A DNA stretch of 9,779 nt from an uncultured Eubacterium sp. (GCA_934358495.1 CAKRKO010000090.1:1-9779); one strand, 5' to 3'. Shown: positions 1 to 6,471, counted from the first letter of the stretch. Numbers and translations: made by a program. Notes: generated by a model not told the origin, from the letters alone.

Positions 1-271
1 CCATTGTGCGGAACATGTCTTCGTCTGTTAAAAACCAGTCATCACGTTCTACATAGATTGGCTCCATCATATTGACTACGTCCAGTGGCATATTTTCTGC
101 AACATCTTTCTGGAACTGACGGTATAGCTCGGAGTTCATAAATACATCATAGTCCTTCTCCAACTCTTCGCCTTTTCCGAAACGGCATGGTCCTTCATAG
201 TAGTACTGGTGTACAAGACCGATAAATACCGGACGGACATTCAGTTTTACATCAGTAATTTTTTCAATCAT
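1..271 (-). CDS. Fucose isomerase-like protein, N-terminal part (partial)
   Basis: This is the first 90 codons of a minus-strand gene that runs off the left edge of the window. The start is the ATG at 271-269, preceded by AAAGGAG on the minus strand with normal spacing. The protein begins MIEKITDVKLNVRPVFIGLV and contains YEGPCRFG at residues 25-32. By hand alignment it matches the N-terminus of the 507-residue protein at 3993-5516: DVxLNV, then H-x-Y-x-YEGPCRFG, and later EPIYV...WFLTDED against DPLYI...FFITEEE. The two genes are therefore paralogues. The family assignment (L-fucose/L-arabinose isomerase-like fold) comes from the full-length paralogue, because the catalytic C-terminal half of this copy is outside the window. 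It is divergently transcribed from the first LysR gene, the usual arrangement of a LysR regulator and its target. Paralogy is very likely; the enzymatic role is unknown. Confidence 0.85.
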   Translation of the reverse strand, partial: MIEKITDVKLNVRPVFIGLVHQYYYEGPCRFGKGEELEKDYDVFMNSELYRQFQKDVAENMPLDVVNMMEPIYVERDDWFLTDEDMFRTM

Positions 272-361
272 GATTCTTCTCCTTTACATTTCGTTTTTTG
301 ATGTTATAATGATGCTAATTGAAAAATATAGGAAAGAAAAGCGAAGAAAACTGCTAATATC

Positions 362-376
362 ATTCGAAAATGGAAT
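362..376. promoter_or_regulatory. LysR-type box, copy 1
   Basis: The 15-base sequence ATTCGAAAATGGAAT is an ATTC-N7-GAAT dyad. It contains the T-N11-A spacing typical of LysR-family binding sites (T363, A375). The identical 15-mer recurs at 421-435. It lies between the divergent isomerase-like gene and the first LysR gene, so it is a candidate site for that regulator. The binding role is inferred; the repeat and its symmetry are read directly. Confidence 0.5.
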
Positions 377-420
377 AGATAAGAAGAAGAAACAATAAAA
401 TGTATCAAAAAACGACATAT

Positions 421-435
421 ATTCGAAAATGGAAT
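421..435. promoter_or_regulatory. LysR-type box, copy 2
   Basis: Exact second copy of ATTCGAAAATGGAAT, starting 59 bases after the first. It sits inside a wider dyad, CATATA at 416-421 with TATATG at 438-443. Two identical boxes about six helical turns apart fit a LysR tetramer that contacts an activation site and a recognition site, though 59 bases is wider than the common arrangement. The role is inferred. Confidence 0.5.
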
Positions 436-493
436 CATATATGGCATTTTTTTCTTTGCCTGGAATAAAACATACAATTTTACTATGATTCAA

Positions 494-534
494 GAATGCT
501 CTTGGCATTCTCGCTGCGAGATGCATGTTATGCA
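494..534. promoter_or_regulatory. Three tandem palindromes upstream of the first LysR gene
   Basis: Three short inverted repeats follow each other almost without a gap: GAATGC/GCATTC (494-499/505-510), TCTCG/CGAGA (509-513/517-521) and TGCAT/ATGCA (522-526/530-534). A weak sigma-A promoter can be drawn through them (TTGGCA 502-507, 18-base spacer, TGTTAT 526-531). They could be an autoregulatory operator or a structured leader. The rest of the 272-585 gap is AT-rich. It also holds TTTACA 283-288, 16 bases, TATAAT 305-310 on the plus strand, which overlaps the ribosome binding site of the divergent gene. Confidence 0.35.
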
Positions 535-585
535 ATGTATGACAGATTTTTCTGTGCATCTCTGCAATCATAAAGGAGGGAACAT

Positions 586-1518
586 ATGGAGCCGAAAGAA
601 TATCCCAAAATCAACATGTTGCAGATCCATTACTTTTTGAAAGTGGCGGAGAAAGGCAGTTTTACCAGTGCGGCGAAGCAGTTGTATACGACCCAGTCGA
701 CGCTTAGCAAGACAATTATCTCAATAGAGCAGACGTTGGGACTTACGCTTTTTATCCGCAGTCACAAGCGGCTGATTCTGACAGATGCAGGAAAACATCT
801 GTATAAGAAGTGGAAGCAAGTGCTGGAAGATTTTGATCATTCTGTGGAGGAATGTCGGATTTTACAGAGTGGATATCAGAGTATGCTGTCCATCGGGATG
901 CTGGATTCTCATGATCCGGAGAAATTTGCCCTGCCGCAGATCAGGAATTTTATGCGGCACAAACCGGATGTGTATCTGAGTATTCACAGCAATCCCGTAG
1001 AGGTAATCCGATCAGAAGTACTGACCGGACATCTGGACCTGGGTTACACGGTATTGTACGATGTGGAACAGTTGCAGACGGAGGAACTGGATTATTGCGT
1101 GATCAATATTTGTCCTCATAATGTAGGTATGCTATCCAAAAATCCGTTGGCAAAGGAGGAACTGATAGAAATAAAAGATTTGGCGAAATATAAATTTGTT
1201 TCTATTTCACCACTTTATACGCCAAGTTATAATGGCATGATCGAAGCTTTGTGCCATCAGGCGGGATTTGAACCGAATTATGTGCGATATACAAATAATG
1301 CGACATCACTGCCTTTTAACCTGATGTCAGAGCAGGATATATTTTTGTGTGACCGTAATTTCAGGGGATATGCAAATCCGAGTTTTGGGGAAGTACAGTT
1401 CCGACCGGTGGCAAATACCAGAAGCGGTGTGGCGCTGATCTGGCGTAAGGCGAATAACAAACCGGAGTTAAAGGAGTTTATTGACAGACTGGATGTCAAT
1501 CCGGATATGTGGTTTTGA
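586..1518 (+). CDS. LysR-family transcriptional regulator (first)
   Basis: A 310-residue protein of typical LysR-family length. Residues 12-70 form the winged helix-turn-helix, including FLKVAEKGSFTSAAKQL and the recognition-helix stretch QSTLSKTIISIEQTLG, followed by LFIRSHKRLILTDAGK. Residues from about 98 onward fit the two-lobed effector-binding domain, starting LSIGMLDSHDP and containing the LDLGY-type strand. The start is set by AAAGGAGGG at 572-580, five bases before the ATG. The gene is divergent from the partial isomerase-like gene, and two identical T-N11-A boxes lie between them, so it probably controls that gene and perhaps itself. The desulfurase gene follows 75 bases downstream without an obvious terminator, so read-through is likely. 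The family assignment is firm; the effector is unknown, presumably a pathway substrate or intermediate. Confidence 0.92.
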   Translation: MEPKEYPKINMLQIHYFLKVAEKGSFTSAAKQLYTTQSTLSKTIISIEQTLGLTLFIRSHKRLILTDAGKHLYKKWKQVLEDFDHSVEECRILQSGYQSMLSIGMLDSHDPEKFALPQIRNFMRHKPDVYLSIHSNPVEVIRSEVLTGHLDLGYTVLYDVEQLQTEELDYCVINICPHNVGMLSKNPLAKEELIEIKDLAKYKFVSISPLYTPSYNGMIEALCHQAGFEPNYVRYTNNATSLPFNLMSEQDIFLCDRNFRGYANPSFGEVQFRPVANTRSGVALIWRKANNKPELKEFIDRLDVNPDMWF

Positions 1519-1527
1519 ACAATATGA

Positions 1528-1571
1528 ATGTACTCTCAGAATTCTTCATTTAAAAGATTCCGAGAGTACAT
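1528..1571 (+). other. Inverted repeat between lysR and sufS-like genes
   Basis: ATGTACTCTC (1528-1537) pairs perfectly with GAGAGTACAT (1562-1571). One mismatch follows, then GAA (1539-1541) pairs with TTC (1558-1560), leaving a 16-base loop. No U-run follows the stem, so it does not look like an intrinsic terminator. It ends just before the desulfurase ribosome binding site (AAGGAG 1581-1586). It could be an operator, an mRNA processing or stability element, or a control of desulfurase translation. The fold is seen; the role is unknown. Confidence 0.55.
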
Positions 1572-1593
1572 GTGAGTAAAAAGGAGAGAAAAC

Positions 1594-2820
1594 ATGCGTA
1601 CATGGGAGGAAATTCGGGAAGATTTTCCAATTTTAAAAGAAAAAATACATGGAAAAGATCTAATCTATCTGGATAATGCGGCGACGACACAGCTTCCGCA
1701 GCAGGTGCTGGATTGTTTTGTGGAGCATTACACAAAGTATAATGCGAATGTGCATCGTGGAATCCATTATTTAAGTGAACAGTCCACGATGCATATGGAA
1801 GCAGTGCGGAATAAGCTAAAAGATTTTTTGCATGCAGAGGATCAGGGAGAGATCATCTTCACTTCCGGAGCGACGGATTCTGCAAATCTGGTGGCGCAGA
1901 GCTTCCTGCGTCATGCATTGCAGCCGGGCGATGTGGTGCTCTCCACAGAGCTTGAGCATCATGCCAACTTTGTTGTGTGGCAGCAGGTGTGTCAGGAATG
2001 CGGAGCAGACTTTCGTATGATTCCAACCGTGGATGGCGAATTGGATATGGATGCAGCACACAAGATGCTGTCAGATAAAGTGAAATTGCTGGCAGTCACC
2101 GCTGTATCCAATGTAACGGGAACCGTGGTTGATATCGAAACACTGATCGCATGGGCGAAAGAATATGAAATTCCGGTGTATATTGATGCTGCACAGGCGG
2201 TGCGCCATCGAACTTTTGACTTGGCAGGATTGCAATGTGATTTTCTTGGCTTTTCCGCCCATAAAATGATGGGACCGACGGGTGTCGGCTGTCTGTTTGT
2301 ACGTGAAAAATGGCTGAATGAAATGCAGCCATATCGTTACGGTGGCGGCATGATCGACATTGTGACAGAAGAAAAAACAACGTTTGCCAAACTTCCGGCG
2401 CGGCTGGAAGCAGGCACACCGAATTACAGTGGAATCATCACCTGGGGCGCGGCCCTGGATTATCTGATGGACATCGGAATTGAGCGAATGGCTTCCTATG
2501 AAGAAGAGCTGATAAAGAAGGCAGAAGAAGTTTTAGAGGCTATTCCACAGGTGAATATATTGGGGCATCCAAAACAGCGGGCAGGCTGTATTTCCATTCA
2601 GATCGATGGTGTGCATCCTTACGATTTTGCAAGTATGATCGACAAATATGGTGTGGCAGTGCGGACAGGAAGTATGTGTGCGCAGCCAATCGTGAATAAA
2701 ATGGGATTAGACACAGTGATTCGTATTTCTCCGGCATTTTACAATACGATGGAAGAAATGGAAAAACTGGGCGAATACACAGAAAAAGTAATTGCTTTTT
2801 TTGAGAGGATAAAACGATGA
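1594..2820 (+). CDS. sufS: SufS-type cysteine desulfurase
   Basis: A 408-residue class V aminotransferase-fold, PLP-dependent enzyme, expected to remove sulfur (or selenium) from cysteine (or selenocysteine) as an enzyme-bound persulfide plus alanine. The SufS (type II) hallmarks are visible: YLDNAATTQLP (25-35), histidine 123 in ELEHHAN that stacks on PLP, aspartate 198 in IDAAQ, lysine 224 in SAHKMMGPTG that forms the Schiff base, cysteine 362 in RTGSMCAQP, and arginine 377 in VIRISPAFYNT. All expected catalytic residues are therefore present. The start has AAGGAG at the right distance. The stop overlaps the start of the second LysR gene (ATGA), so the two are translationally coupled. No sufBCD or sufU is adjacent, but a SufE-like partner lies at 5932-6411. 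This suggests a dedicated sulfur relay, comparable in logic to CsdA/CsdE, rather than the main Fe-S machine. The symbol reflects family, not proven role. Confidence 0.88.
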   Translation: MRTWEEIREDFPILKEKIHGKDLIYLDNAATTQLPQQVLDCFVEHYTKYNANVHRGIHYLSEQSTMHMEAVRNKLKDFLHAEDQGEIIFTSGATDSANLVAQSFLRHALQPGDVVLSTELEHHANFVVWQQVCQECGADFRMIPTVDGELDMDAAHKMLSDKVKLLAVTAVSNVTGTVVDIETLIAWAKEYEIPVYIDAAQAVRHRTFDLAGLQCDFLGFSAHKMMGPTGVGCLFVREKWLNEMQPYRYGGGMIDIVTEEKTTFAKLPARLEAGTPNYSGIITWGAALDYLMDIGIERMASYEEELIKKAEEVLEAIPQVNILGHPKQRAGCISIQIDGVHPYDFASMIDKYGVAVRTGSMCAQPIVNKMGLDTVIRISPAFYNTMEEMEKLGEYTEKVIAFFERIKR

Positions 2821-3713
2821 CAACGGAGCAAATACGTACATTTCTGGCGGTTGCAGACTGCCTGAATTTTACAAAAGCAGCAGAGCGATTGTATTTGTCT
2901 CAGCCTACCATTAGCAGACAGATTCAGTCACTGGAAGAAGAATGCAAGACCCCACTTCTGGTTCGGACGCGAAAAGAGGTGCGCCTGACACCGGCCGGAG
3001 CTATTATGGTCAGTCATCTGAAAAATTCGCTGGAAGAAATTGAGGCCGGACTAGAAGAGATTCAGGCTTCCAGTAACGGTATTACAGGAAAAATTAATAT
3101 CGGCGTGTTGGAAGGATTTGAGACAGAACCACGGGTTTTGAAACTGCTGGTTGAGTTTGGAAAAAAATACAGTGAGCTGACAGTTAATATCAATTACTGT
3201 TCTTTCGGCGAATTGCGCAGGGGGCTGAAGGATGATAAGTATGATTTGATTTTTACGATGGGATTTGAAGCCAAAAACCTGCCGTCGACATTGTCAAGAA
3301 AGTTGTGTCAGCTTTCTTCCGGAATCATTGTGTGTGCCAACAGCGCTCTGGGAGAACGAGATGATTTAACAATTTATGACCTGAAGGATGAGACATTTAT
3401 TGCACCGGATGAGAAGGATTCCCCGTTCCGTCTTGAGGATACAAATAATCTGTTGAGTCACTATGGATTTCAATGCAAAAAGATGAAGTATGTGAAAAAT
3501 CACGAATCCCAGCTGTTAAATGTGGCAGCCGGAAACGGTGTTGCATTTGCGTGCGGTGATATTCCGCAGGTGAAAAACAGCATGCTGTTTCGTTTCCTGG
3601 AATTTTCGAAAGAAGAGCATGTGCTTCATATGATTTATGCCTGGAAAAAAGAAAATTATAATCCGGCGTTGGCATTATTTTTGAATGGATTGTCAGAAGA
3701 AGACGAAAGTTAA
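2817..3713 (+). CDS. LysR-family transcriptional regulator (second)
   Basis: A 298-residue LysR-family protein. The N-terminal winged helix-turn-helix (residues 3-62) reads IRTFLAVADCLNFTKAAERL, then LSQPTISRQIQSLEEE, then RKEVRLTPAG. The linker helix covers about 63-88, and the effector domain begins near KINIGVLEG (92-100). The ATG overlaps the desulfurase stop by four bases; GAGAGG at 2803-2808 is the ribosome binding site. It is clearly different in sequence from the first LysR protein, so this is not a recent duplication. The downstream isomerase-sufE-MFS operon has a T-N11-A dyad at 3874-3898, which makes that operon its most likely target. The family is firm; target and effector are inferred. 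Confidence 0.92.
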   Translation: MTTEQIRTFLAVADCLNFTKAAERLYLSQPTISRQIQSLEEECKTPLLVRTRKEVRLTPAGAIMVSHLKNSLEEIEAGLEEIQASSNGITGKINIGVLEGFETEPRVLKLLVEFGKKYSELTVNINYCSFGELRRGLKDDKYDLIFTMGFEAKNLPSTLSRKLCQLSSGIIVCANSALGERDDLTIYDLKDETFIAPDEKDSPFRLEDTNNLLSHYGFQCKKMKYVKNHESQLLNVAAGNGVAFACGDIPQVKNSMLFRFLEFSKEEHVLHMIYAWKKENYNPALALFLNGLSEEDES

Positions 3714-3729
3714 TATATCAGATGTGAGA

Positions 3730-3791
3730 AAAACTCCTGAAAGGATGATGATTCTGAGATAGCAGAATTACGATCCTTTCAGGAGTTTTTT
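3730..3791 (+). terminator. Long branched intrinsic terminator after second lysR
   Basis: AAAACTCCTGAAAGGAT (3730-3746) pairs perfectly with 3773-3789, a 17-base-pair stem ending in TTTTTT. Inside the loop a second hairpin forms, ATTCTG (3751-3756) with CAGAAT (3763-3768). It separates the lysR-sufS-lysR unit from the isomerase operon. The A-rich 5' flank would allow function in both directions. The inner hairpin makes it larger than most intrinsic terminators. Confidence 0.85.
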
Positions 3792-3873
3792 GCGAACTTG
3801 TCCGCTTTATTAGTGACAGCAAGCGGCGATTTGGTTGCGCAAAATATACATATTACCGATAGAGATGCTATGA

Positions 3874-3898
3874 ATTTTATGCAGATTGTGTATAAAAT
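3874..3898. promoter_or_regulatory. LysR-type T-N11-A operator of the isomerase operon
   Basis: ATTTTAT (3874-3880) and ATAAAAT (3892-3898) are perfect 7-base arms with exactly 11 bases between them, the classic LysR recognition-site layout. The centre (3886) is about 65 bases upstream of the start site predicted from the promoter at 3915-3944, the textbook position for a LysR recognition site. A further dyad, CCGCTT/AAGCGG (3802-3807/3821-3826), lies upstream. Binding is inferred. Confidence 0.55.
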
Positions 3899-3914
3899 GA
3901 TTACTTATTCTCAT

Positions 3915-3944
3915 TTCACTGGGAGGAAAGTTTTGTGCTATGGT
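3915..3944 (+). promoter_or_regulatory. Predicted promoter of the isomerase-sufE-MFS operon
   Basis: Candidate -35 TTCACT (3915-3920), 18-base spacer, then an extended -10 TGC-TATGGT (TG at 3936-3937, -10 at 3939-3944). The -35 and -10 hexamers each match consensus at only four of six positions, which fits a promoter that needs an activator. The short palindrome ATGGT-AAA-ACCAT (3940-3952) overlaps the -10 and probable start. Start site near 3951, giving a leader of about 42 bases. Confidence 0.4.
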
Positions 3945-3992
3945 AAAACCATGCTAAAGAAAAACAGTGATTTGTAAGGAGGTACAGCATTT

Positions 3993-5516
3993 ATGTATGA
4001 TGTAAAAAAGAGTATTGATGTGGAATTAAATGTTCAGCTTGTGTACACTGCGCTCATTCATGAGTATGCATATGAAGGACCATGTCGTTTTGGTCCGCCA
4101 GAAGCATTGACACAGGAATTTGATCTGATGAACCAGGCTGAAATTTTCAAAATGTGGACACAGGGATATGGCGGAGCGCTCAGCCATATACCGGGCATTC
4201 ATCTACTTGATCCTTTATATATCAAAATGTCAGATGAATTTTTCATCACAGAGGAAGAAGAACAGAAACTGGTAGATCGAGTTGGAAAAGCAGATATCTT
4301 TATTTTTACCGGAATGCGTGGAGAATGTATCATGAAAGAATTTGCAATGCGCTATCATGTACCGGTAGCCGGCGAAGGAATGTTCGCATCTACAATTGAG
4401 CATGCGGTACTGAATGCCAGAGGTTATGAGAGTTATGCAATTCTGGATCTGCCGGATGCCATCCGTCTGCTGAAAGCACTTCGTACCAGAAAAGCACTTG
4501 CACACACGAAAGTGCTTGGTGTGACAAGAAATAATTCCCACTACTCCATGGGTGGACAGGATGCCTTTATCAGTAATGATATGGTGACAAAAAAACTGGG
4601 CGTACGTTTCAATTATTTCAGTTTCCATGAGTTTCTGGATATGATGCATGTCAATGAACATGGAAAAAATCATACTTTACCGGGACGTCAGGTATACAAT
4701 CTGACAGATAAAGACATGGAAGAAGTAAAAGCATGGTCAAAAGAACTGGCTGATGGTTCTGTTGAAAATGATGTGCAGGAGCATTACATTGAAAATTCAG
4801 TCAAAGCAGCAGTGCTGATCCAGAAATTATGCGAGCATTTCGGATGCAATGCGTTTACAGCAGTATGTCCGGATGGATGTGCAACAAGAAGAATGAATGA
4901 AGAGCAGTTTACATTCTGTTTCAGCCACTCTCTGTTAAATGAGATGGGAATCCCATCTGGTTGTGAGTACGATCTGCTTGGTACATTATCTATTGCAGCA
5001 CTTGCAAATCTGACAGGAAAAGCACCATATATGGGAAATACACAGCCATGTATCTGGAGAGGCAAACAGGTAGAGGGTGAATTTGCCGGAATTGGTTATA
5101 TCGAAGACATGGATCGCACACAGAATTTCTACTACAGCGGACATGCGACACCAAACCGTCTGATCCACGGATTTGATTCAGAAAAAACAGCATATTCTCT
5201 GCGTCCATTTACACATAGTGGCTGGGGTGCAACTATGAGAATTGATTTTTCACAGTTCAGAGGAGAGACAATTACTCTGATGCGTTTTGATCCGTTATGT
5301 GAGAAAATCATGGTTGCAAAAGGAACGGTACTTGGCGGTTTTGGTTATACAACGACCGGCTGCAGCGAAGGTGTTTATTTTGAAGTTGCAGATAAATACG
5401 AATATTTCCACAAACAGGCTAAATTCGGTCTTCATATGCCACTTGTATTTGGAGATCATATCGAAGATGTCAAAATGCTTGGTGAAGTACTTGGAATGGA
5501 AGTAGTGACTGCATAA
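3993..5516 (+). CDS. L-fucose/arabinose isomerase-like protein
   Basis: A 507-residue cytosolic protein with the layout of the L-fucose/L-arabinose isomerase superfamily: two N-terminal Rossmann-like domains (about 1-175 and 176-345) and a C-terminal domain. The best family match is around 292-350: CPDGCATRR, then SLLNEMGIPSGCEYDLLGTL, then LTGKAPYMGN. This aligns with the sugar isomerase block where a Glu in a CExD motif and an Asp in a GD motif bind the catalytic metal. Here the Glu is kept (E325), but the Asp position is Asn (N349), and the C-terminal HCGNAP-like motif reads YSGHATP (381-387), with His384 shifted. The active site therefore looks altered, and a true fucose isomerase is unlikely. 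YEGPCRFG (27-34) is shared with the partial paralogue at 1-271. AAGGAGG at 3976-3982 sets the start. The stop overlaps the next gene (TAATG). Substrate unknown. Confidence 0.75.
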   Translation: MYDVKKSIDVELNVQLVYTALIHEYAYEGPCRFGPPEALTQEFDLMNQAEIFKMWTQGYGGALSHIPGIHLLDPLYIKMSDEFFITEEEEQKLVDRVGKADIFIFTGMRGECIMKEFAMRYHVPVAGEGMFASTIEHAVLNARGYESYAILDLPDAIRLLKALRTRKALAHTKVLGVTRNNSHYSMGGQDAFISNDMVTKKLGVRFNYFSFHEFLDMMHVNEHGKNHTLPGRQVYNLTDKDMEEVKAWSKELADGSVENDVQEHYIENSVKAAVLIQKLCEHFGCNAFTAVCPDGCATRRMNEEQFTFCFSHSLLNEMGIPSGCEYDLLGTLSIAALANLTGKAPYMGNTQPCIWRGKQVEGEFAGIGYIEDMDRTQNFYYSGHATPNRLIHGFDSEKTAYSLRPFTHSGWGATMRIDFSQFRGETITLMRFDPLCEKIMVAKGTVLGGFGYTTTGCSEGVYFEVADKYEYFHKQAKFGLHMPLVFGDHIEDVKMLGEVLGMEVVTA

Positions 5517-5935
5517 TGCGAAAAGCCATCAAAGAAAAGATTTTGCAGCAGAAAAAAGGCAGTCAGTTTTATGTAAAAATGATCTGTGAGGGGCAAAGCA
5601 GCCTCTCACGGGAAGTTTTTGGAAGGTTGTTTCTGCAGTATATGTGTGCCAAATTTTTGCTGGAACCGGAAGAAATAACAACCGATAATTTCTATGAAAT
5701 CTGTCAGATTTCTGCAGAAAAAGCGGCAAAACGTCCACATGGAGAACTGGATGCAGCGGAGGCTGCGTCAAAATGCGGTGGTGCAACGACTGCAATGAAC
5801 AAAAAAATACTGTTTTTGTTGGCGGTAAACCGGGAATATGGTATCAATGTAACAGCAGAAGACAGTGTGCGGATTGATACATTTACACAGCTGTGTGATT
5901 GTATTTATCAGAAACTGGAGGAGAAGCAGGTATGA
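5516..5935 (+). CDS. Unrecognised 139-residue protein, possibly carrier-like
   Basis: I do not recognise this protein with confidence. Its ATG overlaps the preceding stop by one base, and its own stop overlaps the next start (ATGA), so it is coupled on both sides and surely part of the operon. It appears soluble and largely helical, with cysteines at 24, 44, 63, 87, 127 and 129. The C-terminal part (about 94-136) resembles helices II-IV of an acyl carrier protein: KKILFLLAVNREYGINVTAE followed by DSVRIDTFTQLCDCIYQKL matches the usual hydrophobic pattern, EFGI turn and I-x-T-x-x-D-x-x-x-Y-I ending. The DSL serine that carries phosphopantetheine is absent; the equivalent stretch is CGGATTAMN (87-95), with Cys87 nearby. 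It could be a degenerate carrier, a small subunit of the isomerase-like enzyme, or a sulfur acceptor. The carrier similarity is a visual impression only. Confidence 0.75.
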   Translation: MRKAIKEKILQQKKGSQFYVKMICEGQSSLSREVFGRLFLQYMCAKFLLEPEEITTDNFYEICQISAEKAAKRPHGELDAAEAASKCGGATTAMNKKILFLLAVNREYGINVTAEDSVRIDTFTQLCDCIYQKLEEKQV

Positions 5936-6411
5936 GTGAACAGAAGCGGGAAAGTATGAAGCAGATAGAAGACGATATCCTTGCCGACCTTCTGGAACTG
6001 GAAGATCAGATGAGCCAATATACATTTCTGGTAGAATGCGGTCTGGAATTGCCGGAATACCCGGCAGCATTAAAAAAAGATGAATATTTGATCCATGAAT
6101 GTCAGGTCAACACCTGGATGCATCTGGAATGGATCGATGATTGTTTAAATTGGCAGGGAATCAGCGATTCCCTTGTCATTTGTGGAGCATTATCGCTTCT
6201 GATGGAGATTTATAACGGAAGAACAAGGGAAGAAATTCAGAACTTCCATTGCAGCATATTGGAACAGCCCTGTTTCCGGGTGCATTTTGCACAGGAGCAG
6301 TTAAAAAGACTGGAATATATGGTTGCAAAACTATATGAACATAGGTTGCAAAGCGACTGCGTTTATGAGCAAGTAGCAAAAGCGGATTGTGAATGTCCGT
6401 TTTACAAATAA
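5932..6411 (+). CDS. sufE: SufE-like sulfur acceptor protein
   Basis: A 159-residue protein of the SufE/CsdE family, which takes persulfide sulfur from a SufS/CsdA desulfurase and passes it on. The SufE pattern runs across residues 20-135: YTFLVECGLELPEYP, then the active-site block HECQVNTW with Cys57 as the persulfide-carrying cysteine, GISDSLVICGALSLLMEIYNG (the GDSDA..V.G..AL-type stretch), RTREEI, and LKRLEYMVAKLYE. The basic residue SufE usually has before the last helix seems replaced by Gln123, by hand alignment. The ATG at 5932 is chosen over an upstream TTG at 5899 because GGAGGAG (5917-5923) fits it and it gives the normal N-terminus. The last 24 codons (from 6337) are a copy of an intergenic repeat also found at 8554-8625, so the Cys-containing tail is not part of the SufE fold. 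Partner: the desulfurase at 1594-2820, in a separate transcription unit. Confidence 0.85.
   Translation: MSEQKRESMKQIEDDILADLLELEDQMSQYTFLVECGLELPEYPAALKKDEYLIHECQVNTWMHLEWIDDCLNWQGISDSLVICGALSLLMEIYNGRTREEIQNFHCSILEQPCFRVHFAQEQLKRLEYMVAKLYEHRLQSDCVYEQVAKADCECPFYK
6337..6408 (+). repeat. 72-base dispersed repeat, copy 1 (inside sufE 3' end)
   Basis: Matches 8554-8625 at 63 of 72 positions with no gap; all nine differences are transitions. It contains two hairpins, GTTGC-AAA-GCGAC (6345-6357) and AAAGCGGA with TCCGTTTT (6379-6386/6396-6403). In this copy each hairpin has a G-U pair where copy 2 has G-C. It encodes residues 136-159 of the SufE-like protein, and the stop codon TAA follows at once; copy 2 has CAG there. 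Confidence 0.9.
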
Positions 6412-6471
6412 AAAGACAGAGATTCGGGAAAGTATTTTTGTCAGCCAGAAGGCGGAGGAACGGAGGATATT

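Noticed and set aside
284..571. 95-codon open frame on the minus strand across the intergenic region
   Set aside because: It covers the divergent promoter region and its boxes, has an unnatural Phe/Ile/Ser-rich composition and no ribosome binding site.
4230..4673. 147-codon antisense frame inside the isomerase-like gene
   Set aside because: A shadow of a well-supported gene; its His/Cys/Phe-rich content reflects reverse-complement codons.
3993..5516. Annotation as true L-fucose isomerase
   Set aside because: Shorter than E. coli FucI, altered metal-ligand motifs, and no fucose kinase, aldolase or fucose permease nearby.
5899..5931. TTG start that would lengthen the SufE-like protein by 11 residues
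   Set aside because: No ribosome binding site at the right distance, and the ATG at 5932 has GGAGGAG and the coupled ATGA overlap.
1594..6411. Canonical SUF Fe-S assembly operon
   Set aside because: No sufB, sufC, sufD or sufU; SufS and SufE are split between units with unrelated genes.
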